64,000 nt of DNA, from the NCBI RefSeq assembly GCF_028769735.1, contig NC_088170.1:61977085-62041084 (forward strand), written 5' to 3'. Within the stretch, counting starts at the first letter, position 1; each line of letters opens with the position of its first letter. This document shows, piece after piece, positions 23,787-64,000 of this stretch. This stretch comes from Zonotrichia leucophrys gambelii. Its lineage: Eukaryota > Chordata > Aves > Passeriformes > Passerellidae. The position numbers were made by a program, and so were the translations under genes. Below the pieces are notes generated by a model that was not told the DNA's origin, searched no databases, and worked only from the letters and a program-made list of their open reading frames with translations.

Positions 23787-26611
23787 TGCTTTGGGTTTTG
23801 CTTTGTGCTCAAGTGAGGTGTTTCCCTGTAAGCTTTGTCTGTCCAAGATAGCATCAGCTTCACCAATTCCTTCCTGCATTTAGTGGAAATTGCTTTAAAG
23901 GTAAGAAGTATTTTACTGTCTTAAAAAATTTGACAGGGAAATGGGAAGAAAAGTTCACCCTCCACAGGGTAATTTAGGAAAGATAAGAACTCTGCTGCCA
24001 ATTTTGAAAGGCAATGTGCAATACATACCCAAACAGGCAGGGAAATACCTCTTTGGAGGAAGCCACACAGAGAGTGAGCCTGGGGAGGTGTAGCAAGCAT
24101 GCTGGAGGAAAAACAAATGGATTTCAGTTGGAAACCAGCCTGGTCTCTGTCAAACATACCAATAAAACTGACATGTTCCTGCAGACTGAGTTGGTAAGAT
24201 CTGCATGTCGTGTTGGGAAAAAGTACCGATAAGAAAATTTAGCAGCATTCACGCAAAGGCCAGTTAAAGAAAACTGAAAAGCCTTTTTTTTTGTCTCCTT
24301 TTATTTCCCAACCATATGTATAAACCAGGCAGGAAGGTAGGACTTAAAAAAACTTACAAAGAAAGCCAGAGGAATTAATGCTCAGGGATTAGTGTTAGGG
24401 AGTTATACGAATCAAAAAGTTGTTAACACTAAGTAACATCAGAGGGATTAAAAAACACAATGCTTGCAAATACAGCCTGGTGTCTCTGCTTAAATAAAAA
24501 ATAAAATAAAGTGAGAAGCCAGCCTGACAAAATAGGACTTTAGAAGAGACTCCTAACTAAATTAATTAAGATAACTGCCCAGAAAGAGCTCTGGTAATGA
24601 AGCAGGTTTCTACAGGAAGAATATTCACTTTTAAGGCAGCTTTAAAATTAAGGCCAGCCTCTGGTGATACTGACCAAAAATTAAAGTGGAATAAAAGGGA
24701 AAAGAAACCATCTAGAAGGATCTCCAAAGGCCCATGCACTCTTTCAATTAACAGTGTAAATACAGGTGGTTAGCACTAATTCCCTAAAACATTTGAGCAT
24801 CTTAAGGGCCAAGGCTGAACTTTTTTTACTTCTAAATATTGTAGCTTTCACAAGCAGGTTACAGTTATAGCAATGTATAAAAACTAGATCACAGATGGCT
24901 GAAAATTAGCCAAGTCTACTTTGTCTGCTTCCAGAACAATAAAAAGCATTCCTAGAGCTTGTACATTGTGCCAGGAAGAATAGATACACATGTGTCTTGG
25001 CACAAGTGGGCACGCACAGACACCCGCAAAGACACATGCAAACATGCAATCACTACAGACCTGAACGGATTGGTTTGGATCAAGCTAACCCAGAGCATGG
25101 CCAAAGGATAAGAGGTATAGAAGATTTTATTCCAGATCAGGCTTACACTGCAAATGTTTGTCATCACAAATGTGCCAAATCAGGATATCAAAAATTCCAA
25201 TCTCTGGCTGGCACTATAAAGTTTCTCCCTGTAATTTTGGTTAGTTTGAAAGTGAGATAAGTTGTCCTGGTAGGATGACCTCTCTTTACACGCTGTTGTG
25301 CTCCTGTGTCAAGGCATTTGAGTTATCACAGCAGTGGGACAAGGAAAACCCCAGGTTATAATCCTTTTCCTGAAGTATGTGTGTAGATTGTGAATTTATT
25401 AATTCTAGATTAATAAAGATACCATTGAGAAGGCATTTATGTGCATTTGGGTGGGTGTGGTGTGCACTTGTTTCTGCATCCACGTAATTTGTGTGCTTGG
25501 TGTGCTCAGCCACACCAGACCTCTGGCAATGTATGGATGGTTTGGTATGGGTGGCTGTGAGCACCTTCCCAGGCCTTGCTGATGTGGGATGTGTAGAAGC
25601 CATCTAGCCCACAAGAATAGTCCTTTCTATGAGTTAATGTACTTGATGGCAAGTTGGGAACATCAGGGCACAGCTTAAGGCTGGGCTGCAATGAGTTTTC
25701 ACTTACTAAAGGTATTTTAAGGACTTTTTCTGAATATATGTAACAGAAAAATAATTGAGGTGATGTGTGGACTTTACCAACAGAAACATAGGTTTCAAAG
25801 AATTGAAGGATCAGACAATAATTTGGACTCATCTGCCTTGTGAGGATGCACAGAAATGGAAAGCAGGGACTTTCAAGTGAACACTTAATGCAAATCTTCT
25901 ACAACTTACACTGCTATGAACAGAAAATTTTCAGTGATTTCATTTTAAAAAATTTAAAATAAACAATTAAAAAAGTAAATTAAAAAATTGAGAAGGAGTT
26001 CTGTGATAGCAGTTTTTTAAGTGCTCTGTGAAGTGAGAGCCCTGTTAAACACAAGGCTGAACAGCAGATGGCATATTTACGCCCAAGACACGAGACTGTT
26101 GTTGACATGGTTTGTAACAGCAATGTTGATGTAAATGCATATTTGCTCATTGTGTGTATAATGCTGACATTAATCCTCAAGAAAAGAAAACCATCTGGAT
26201 TTTTTTAGTCAGTATTATATGAACTGAATTAAATACTATAAAGTTATATATTGCTGAAGGCAAAACTTCTCTCTGTGGAAGAGAAGGACTATATCCTTAT
26301 TTGTATTTTATACTAGCCTCATCTAATCCAGTATATACCTCTAATGTAGTCTTTCTTGCCTTATTTTTGATAAATTGTTATGAATTGTATTGTCATCTAC
26401 ACAATATTTCTTCCAGTAGAATGCATTAAATACTCCAATTGAGGTCAGCACTAGCTTCAACAGATAAAATGTGAGATATCTCAAGTAAATGACATCTCTT
26501 GGACTCTGAAGTGGTACATTTATTTGCTCTGGTGGGGAGTTTTTCCCTAAAGAGTTTATTATTTTTTGTATAAAAGCTAAATTAATAGCAACTGCATTCA
26601 TCATGGGTTTT

Positions 26612-26690
26612 AATATTGTTGTTGTTGTTCCTCTTCTTCTTAATAATTTATAATGATAAAATTATTGTTGTTATTATTATTTAATGAAAA
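26612..26690. repeat. TTG/TTA trinucleotide-rich tract
   Basis: ttgttgttgttg is followed by cttcttctt and later ttgttgttattattattt, an interrupted trinucleotide low-complexity sequence. Confidence 0.75.
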
Positions 26691-28592
26691 ATATCTGAAT
26701 AGTAAGCAAATTAACCAATTCTCATCTTCAGTCAGACTCTGAGCAAATTTGATAGTCTGAAGTTGAACTTTGATGTTCAGCATTGAAATAAAATGTAGAT
26801 TTTCTCCCTCTGACACTCACTAAGAGTCTGAAACACGTCCTGAGCACTTCTTCAAGTCAGGATCTGAAACAATGTCAAGAAAAAGTCTAAGGGGTTTAGA
26901 AGGAAGCTTTGGGACATATCCATTACACTAGATTGGGCTAAATAATGTTTTAAAATAGTGTTTTGACAGTGATTTCAATGCAAGTAGGATCAGAACCTCG
27001 GACATAGAAGTACAACTTGTCCTATATCTTCAGTGACCATATGGAGAAGTCATTGCACCTTCCCAAGTGTTCTCAACAAAGTGAAGTAGATTTAGCTATT
27101 AAACTATTCTATTGCAGCTTTTCACACCATACAGCCTATGTTATAAAAACTGAGACAACATGAAAATAAAAATCTTTTTTATTTTAGGGCTTATTTTGTT
27201 ATTAACCTTTTTATGGTCTGCCTTTTGCCTCCCAGCTGTTTTCTTTCCTATTTATTGCACGTGGGTTTTATTGGAACATAGCTGTCCAGAAATCGGTGCT
27301 TTTGAAGGCAGAGTAGATACACAACTGAGCCCTGCTAAATGGCCTGCTCTGTTTACATGAGGCTTGTTAAATAACACAGAGCAGAACACAAGCAGTGAGC
27401 ATCAATGTGGGCTCCCATCATTTATCATCTGCAGATTACAGTGTTCCTGCAGCTACAAAAGATAAAGCCACCACAGAATGTAATATGAAGGCAATATCCT
27501 TTTAGAGATTTTTATGGTGCAAATTGCTGTACAAGCAGTTAATTCTCATGGTTCCCAGAAAACACACAGGTCACCTGAACATACTGAAAGCTGAATGTAA
27601 AACTATAGCAAAGTATTGTTTTAACATGTGGAATATTTACAGATTTTTTATAACTTTGGAGGCACTTATGCATGGTGGAAATTATTGCAAGCTTCCCAGT
27701 GATTTCAGGAGTTCCTGATAATATCCATTGATTAGAAAACTCCCTTTTTGAAAAACATACAAAAAAAAATGATGTTTGCCATGGAAAACTCAGAATCAGA
27801 CTTCAAACACTCTGCATATGAGTCTATTTGAAAAATTAATCACTGTGGATATAGCTGGAGCAAATATATACTTAAGTCATCGAAATCACAGTGTAACCAG
27901 GAATGCTTCTAACTTTGATATTTTAGCTGAATAATGACAAAGAAGTAATGAGCTTACTGTCCCTTATTTGAACTCACCAGAATGCTCTGATTTTACAGGA
28001 GTTTGACAATACTTGGCACTGATCTGGTGGGGTTTGTAAGGGTGTTGCTTATTTCCTTTTCTGGTAGCTGCTGGCTGGTTGAGGTAATAAGCAGCAGCAC
28101 CAAGGTTTGTTGCAAGTTATTGCTCTCCTTTACATCATTTTTTGTACCTCAGTACAAAGTGATATTGAGAGGAGAGCCCTTTTCAAAAGTGTAAAGTGTA
28201 TTTACTCAAATAAGTAAAATTCCAAGCATCTTATACTAAAATTGTAAAGAACTAAAAATTCAAGGAAAATATTTATGTTTAGCTTGAGAACATCCTTTCC
28301 ACTGCAAATATACTCTCACTGTAAAATGCTTAGACCATTCTCAATGCAGAAATAATTCAGAAAGGTCTTGGGAACTCTCAACAAGATCACCATGTATTTG
28401 GCTCTTTCTTTAATTTTATTTTCAATTCTGCAATTGGACACAAGAGGATCTTCACTGCACCAGTCCTCCTTACTTTGCACATTAAATTCCCTCACTGGAA
28501 TTGGAAGTGGGAAACTTGCAGGGGGGTTGTGGCCTTGTTCTTTCAATAAGAAATGTAATGCTAATTAAGTTTTGTTGTTTTTTATAAAATAC

Positions 28593-28643
28593 TTTATTAA
28601 GAATAATAAGAGTAAACAAGGTTACAAAAATACCAACTTTATT
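28593..28643 (-). promoter_or_regulatory. Candidate distal HGF poly(A) signals (two AATAAA)
   Basis: Two AATAAA hexamers lie on the minus strand at 28638-28643 and 28593-28598. U-rich sequence follows downstream around 28540-28580. The distance from the stop codon fits a long HGF 3' UTR. Confidence 0.4.
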
Positions 28644-30166
28644 AACTAATGAACATGTTAATTACAGAAGATTTGTATTACAAGTTATAACCAGAGTGTT
28701 CCCTTTTCATTAGGCATTCATCAAGTTGTACTTAATGGGAGCATTATTTTTCCTCTTAAATAAAAAAAAATTCTTTTATCATACATTGAACTCTACAAGC
28801 AGCTCCCTGATGTTAGATCCCATGCAAGAAAACACCATACATAAATGCCCAAGGGTATGTTTAAAAAGGAACACCAGGAAACTTTAGGGTGAAAAGCCAT
28901 GTCAGTTCCTGCCAGCAGCCCCAACATTCAAAAACAGTAATATACCAGTGCACATGAGGGAGGAAAAAAATAATTGGTTAGGAGACAAAGCTAAATAACC
29001 AACCTAATAGGCTTCCTACAGTCTCCATGGGGGTCAACTGGTTTACAACCAGCTTTACAGAAGGATGATGACAAAGCCTCAACTCCTGCTGAGGTTGCCT
29101 TGGAGCTGAGAATGTGTACAAGGATCCATGTGGAAAAGCACTGAACAACTCTTAGGCCCTGCTCTTTTGACAATCTCATTCACTGAATTCAAGGGACATT
29201 TTGCCTGAGTAGTTTTTGACCCCCAGAAATACATTTGGACCCTCATCTGAAAAGCTCTAACTCAAGTGAGTAGCTCTGTCAAGTACATTGGCATTGCCTG
29301 CACGAAGGGATTGCAGAATGCCTCAGAGAATTTTAATCTTAAATGAGAGAAGATTTCAGCAGTAGCAGCAAAAATCTAGACCAGTACATTCCCAATGAGA
29401 GCTACATTTTTCTGAGGGTCATGAGGTTTATGAGAGAAAAAGAGATAGGGGGAAAATGTTTTTAAGGGAAAAATGTTTTCTTTAATAAAATGAAGAAGCG
29501 TTAGCCAGTTCTAATGCCCAAAGAAAATAGTAATTAAGTTAAACTAACTTCAGTTGCACAAAATCACCTCTTAGGTTTTCATTCCATAATTTTATATCCG
29601 AAAATTACACCTTTCAGAGATCAAGGATTAGTTACAGCAAAGAGAATGAGAATGAAATTAAATGGAGTTTAAGAATGTCCTTAACAAGAATTTAAGTTCT
29701 GTACCCTTTATTCTAATCTGATTTAAAGTTCAGATACTACTGAAGTTAATCAGGGGCTTTTCAGCATTTAGATGGGCACTAGATCAGGTTCCCTTGTTAT
29801 AACCGAAAGAAAAAAATATTAGAACAGTGAAAAAATATCTATAGAGTGTCTTTTCTTAAGAGAGTCCTGTAGTTATAACAGTTGCCTGGTACGGTACCAT
29901 TGGTACCAACAAGAAATATTCACAGGAATAAATGAAGTACAGATTCATTACCACATATCATTATTCTTCTCTTCCCTTGCTCTTCAGGATCTCAGGTGCC
30001 CTCCATTCTGAGATTGGGGGAGCAAAAGTACCTGGCAAGCAAGTGCATACAAACTTGTTAAGTTCTGGAGCATCAACTCTGCACAATTAATTTTACTGAG
30101 GCACTGCCCAGAACAAACAGGTAAAAATCCTTACACATTGTCTAAGAAAAAACAGTATTTTTTATC

Positions 30167-30208
30167 ATATATATATGTGTGTGTGTGAGATATATATATA
30201 TATATATA
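30167..30208. repeat. (TA)n(TG)n(TA)n dinucleotide microsatellite
   Basis: Alternating at repeats, then gt repeats, then a longer at run, inside the inferred HGF 3' UTR. On the transcript the middle part reads as CA repeats flanked by UA repeats. Confidence 0.92.
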
Positions 30209-32453
30209 AAAATCACAGTCTTCTGCACAGCAGAAGCTTATAACTAAAATATTTTAGGATTCAAATTTTTTAGATAGACATAACAAAATGCCTGCAAATA
30301 TAATACAGTGAGCACATGACAGTTCTTCGAATACAAAGAGTGAACATGGAATTGTATATTTGATCCACATTCTACTTGTGGCTGAGAACAAAACTCACTT
30401 GGAGTTTTTTAAAAGTCTTTCTTAAAAATGTAATCCTTTCAATAAGATGTGGTCAGTATATACTTAGTACGAATACACTCTTCAGCTACATGACAATAAT
30501 TAAGTGTAAATACAAGAGGCTAAGTCCTGCCCTCTTTAGGCCTGGTAAGTAAGAGAGGCTAAAGGGAGCATGAAGCCTTCAGAGGTGGCCAGAATAGATT
30601 GAGACAGACTGTCTGCATAGCATCCACAACCTTGAATGTGCTGTACAGAGAAGTCACATCTTGTCTAAAGAGATTATTTACATCAGGAGGAACTTCAGAA
30701 GCTCTGCTTGCTGAAACACTTCGTCCTATGTGCCAGTAGAATCCATTGGATATGTGACACAAATCTCAGCGAGCCAAGCCTCTTAAGCACGGGCTGAAAT
30801 TCATCCCATCTCACCAGATGTAAGCATACGGAGTCCCACTGAAGTCAAAGTGCACTGCTGAAGAAAATCTGGTGAGCCAAGATGAGGCCTGTCTCCCATG
30901 ACATCTCCCCTGAAGTGGTTGCTTTCTGACAGAGCAGAATTCAACCCTGCATCTTCTGCATGAAATGTCCTTTTGTATATCCACACCACGGGGTCAGACT
31001 CGTGGCTCTGCAGTTACATATGATACACAGACCAAACACTACTGGAAACATTTACAATTTACACAGTCACAAGTGAAGAAACAGTGCTGTTATTTATGCC
31101 ATTACATGTACAGTAGTAAAAATAACATTGTATATATGTCATATCAATTTTCCAGAAATTAAAGGGTAATCAGTGCCACCTATACCAACATATTTGTACA
31201 AAATTTCCAGACATAAAACTAAATGCCTACAGAAGAACAACCACTTTTCATAGATGATGATTTTGTGTTCCCTTTCCCTATCAGCAAAAAGGAAAATGAT
31301 TGTCCCATACATAGACAGGAAACAAGCAACTAAACTATTGGTGATGTTGTCCATATTAAATACAAGATCATATCAATCTCTGCAATTGTTTTATTATATT
31401 GAAGTGAATTGTACAAAAGATAGACTTTTTTCCAAATCTAGTTAAGGTTTTATTAAAGTTCTCATGGGTCTGAAAAACTATTAAAGTATAACTTACTTTT
31501 CCCAGTCTTAAGTCTCTCAGCCAGGTGCTAGATTCAACTGTTCTTTTTCTTGCTGTAAATGCAGAGTTCCATGAAATAACTAGAACCAACCAAACTTTAA
31601 ATACTTGTCTGTTTAGAAAGATTTGGGCATATTTGATTTAAATTTCTTTCAATGCCCAAAGTCTTCCAATAGCTACTCAGGATTACTTTTTCAAACTGTA
31701 TGAGATGCTGTCTTTAGCATTGCAAATCCACAGTTATTTCTCAGTCAGATTGTAAAGAAATGATCAAGAGTTTGCTAACCAAAATGGGGTTTGAGATATC
31801 TGTTAGAGGACCATATATACACTGAAGGAACCAAGTGCAGAACTAGAGTCTGTAAGCATTGTGTAAAAGAAAGTGGTAGTGACTTCTACGAGAACTCTGC
31901 TTATGGCAGGTTTGTCAAAGTCCATCAATAATGAAAAGATTTCTTACTAAAGATATTATTTTTTTATAAAGTACTGAAATCTTTGACCTCTTATAAGGGG
32001 GAAAGAGAAATATGATCATAAATGCTGTCCTGACAGACGCATGTATTTCTCAGTAGGGCTTTTGTTATATATGAAGAGAAATATATGGCTCATAGAAAGA
32101 ATAAGATGTGTTAAGTAGAACTATAACTTGTTTCTCCTAAGATAATCTGAAGAGCAGCATCAAGGAGGTCATATGATCTATTTCTACAAAACCATTTATC
32201 ATCCAGTAATGTCTTTGCAAAATTGTTTATCCATTCAAGTATCTTCAGGAGATATGTCACCATACTTGCATATACTGTAAGTCACTCCAACATTTATAAA
32301 ACAACACTGATAGACAAAAACACCAAAAACACCCATAAATATTAAAAGAAGCTCAACAAACTTGACTATCAAGTACTTAAAAAATTGTCGTTCTTTACAT
32401 TACACATTAATTACAGGCTGTCCAGAATCTTTCAGTGGGAGTTGTTGACTTTT

Positions 32454-62607
<30,154 letters not shown>

Positions 62608-62636
62608 TCATATACTACACTGATGCTTACACCATA

Positions 62637-62820
62637 AAAAAAAAAAAAAAAGACCAAACCAAAAAACCAAAAACCAAAAAAAAAACCCCAACCCCCCCCC
62701 AAAAAACCCCCCACCAAATTAAAACCAAACCACCCCCCCAAAAAAACCCAAAAACAAAACCACAAAAAACTACAACCAAAACCAAAACAAAACCAAAGAA
62801 ACCAACATAAAAAAACCCAA
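62637..62820. repeat. A/C-rich low-complexity tract (G/T-rich on the HGF sense strand)
   Basis: The plus strand is almost only A and C here, with C runs of 4, 9, 6 and 7 at 62686-62689, 62692-62700, 62707-62712 and 62733-62739. On the HGF transcript these are G runs 100-160 nt upstream of the exon 6 acceptor. Open frames drawn through it on either strand are composition artefacts. Confidence 0.9.
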
Positions 62821-63663
62821 TGTGTCATTGCTTTTATATAATGATATCAACCTAAAGAGGTACTAAAAAAGTATATCTTTCTGTTGGGTTGGTATGTGTG
62901 ATGCCCTTTGGAATACAATTTTATCTGTTAATGATAATTCAGATGCTTAAATTTTATATCACTTTATAGGACACTTCCAGTTTCGAAGCAGGTAGAGGGG
63001 ACCTACTACAGGCATTCATGCTTCTACCATTCTTTTATTAACCTTACTTACAATTAATAAGAGAGAGAGACATATAGCTAAGGAAGAAGCATTTTTTAAA
63101 GGTGATATTACCTAATTAGCACCTAATTATTTTTCTAAATCACTCTAAGTCACAGTATAATTGCAGTACAAGTTTAAGTGCAGAATATTGGCGAAATCCC
63201 AATTTTAGTGCACTAAAGTAGGTCTCTTTATATATCCAGAGCACTTCCAGCTATGTATGATACTGTATCTTTTTGAAGATAATGGTTTTTGGCAGCTTAA
63301 ACTAAGATACGTTTTCAGTGTGGGAAAGAGGATAGGGTGCATGGAGGGAGAGAGCGGTCAAAAGTTACCAAAGGAATCTGAAAGCATTGTTGAACAAAAT
63401 TTAGAATGAAAGGTCTGAAAATATAAAAAAAAATCACCAGAATTTACTGTAGACAAACTTCTCATGTACTCCCAATTACATTAATTGTAAGGGAGGATCA
63501 TTTAGAAAATACTATTTTAAGGAATTACAGATATCACAAACCATCAGCTACCAAAGTCTTCATCCTAAATTGAACTCCAGATCAAATATCCCATTTGCAG
63601 TTCACATAAGTTTATCTTTAAATGACAGATTTTAGCAAATTCTCAAGCTCTGTGTAAATTATT

Positions 63664-63720
63664 CTATTCCTCCTTCTCTCCCTCTCTCCCTCTCTCCCTC
63701 CCTCTCCTCTTCCTTTCCTA
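63664..63720. repeat. CT-rich polypyrimidine tract
   Basis: Imperfect repeats of ctctccct and ctccct units on the plus strand, in HGF intron 5. Confidence 0.85.
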
Positions 63721-64000
63721 AGGACAGCACAGCTATTGCATGTAACACATTAGCAGGAAAATTAAAGGCATCTTATCTTGAAAATTTAAATAAGTTGATT
63801 GACTGGAACTGAATTGGCTGATTAGCAAGATATAAGAGCTTAATTTGGAGGTTAACAGAACTTAAAAGTCAACAAATGCAATGGTGCATATAAAGTGTCT
63901 TTCAAATTCTCTGACTTGAAAGTCAAATGGGGTTGGATTTGCTAAGAGTTATACTTATTTACAGTATTTATTCAAAAAGCAAAATGCATGCTTATCTTAA

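Larger units (their letters stand above)
19386..28564. other. Intergenic sequence downstream of HGF, no gene recognised
   Basis: Contains the 16-bp hairpin at 23.75 kb and an (AACCA)n tract at about 22558-22580. A somewhat GC-richer patch at 22.75-23.45 kb carries open frames on both strands, a pattern expected from composition. No transcript-like structure is recognised. Confidence 0.6.
28565..32453 (-). other. HGF: Inferred HGF 3' UTR
   Basis: About 3.9 kb follows the HGF stop before the last strong poly(A) signal cluster. It holds no convincing coding frame. Its length is comparable to the long 3' UTR of mammalian HGF mRNA (several kb), which is why I place the end near 28.57 kb. AATAAA hexamers on the minus strand occur at 31449-31454, 31390-31395, 29707-29712, 28638-28643 and 28593-28598, so several 3' ends are possible. 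A TA/TG microsatellite lies inside at 30167-30208. The boundary is an inference; there is no transcript evidence in the sequence. Confidence 0.5.

Noticed and set aside
27160..27360. 66-codon plus-strand frame starting with a hydrophobic stretch like a signal peptide
   Set aside because: The hydrophobicity comes from a T-rich stretch. There is no downstream exon, conserved Cys pattern or promoter evidence.

Overview
This window is vertebrate nuclear DNA, most likely avian. It is AT-rich and intron-dominated, with short introns, few recognisable repeats and CR1-type LINE remnants. No operons, ribosome binding sites or prokaryotic features are present. A non-avian reptile cannot be excluded from sequence alone.

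The only gene I can identify with certainty is HGF (hepatocyte growth factor / scatter factor), on the minus strand from about 62.58 kb down to about 28.57 kb. Thirteen coding exons, corresponding to human exons 6-18, were located by translating the reverse strand and joining consensus AG/GT boundaries. All phases are compatible and the joined coding sequence is 1,568 nt (521 complete codons plus stop). It encodes kringle 2 (exons 6-7), kringle 3 (8-9), kringle 4 (10-11), a short Thr-rich linker (12), the activation site KHLR/VVNG (13) and the whole serine-protease-like beta chain (13-18). Exons 1-5 (signal peptide, N/PAN domain, kringle 1) and the promoter lie beyond position 64000. The beta chain is a pseudoprotease: catalytic His and Ser are replaced by Gln and Tyr, as in mammalian HGF. 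The oxyanion-hole Gly is also Arg here.

Layout: 1-28.5 kb is intergenic sequence downstream of HGF. It holds CR1 fragments, low-complexity tracts, a perfect 16-bp hairpin, a possible LTR-like block and two unrecognised exon-like open frames on the minus strand (11.65-11.93 kb and 17.3-17.6 kb). About 28.57-32.45 kb is the inferred HGF 3' UTR with several AATAAA signals. 32.45-62.58 kb is exons 18 to 6 with their introns. 62.58-64 kb is part of intron 5, which carries a C/A-rich tract close to the exon 6 acceptor that is G-quadruplex-prone on the transcribed RNA.

I see no convincing new biological system. The most checkable unusual points are: a GC- and CpG-rich exon 8 inside an AT-rich gene; tandem splice acceptors at exons 11 and 17; two 2-residue insertions relative to human HGF; read-through frames after kringles 2 and 4 that could encode NK2-like or NK4-like truncated forms; an exact 62-bp tandem duplication in intron 8; and the two unexplained exon-like frames downstream of the gene.
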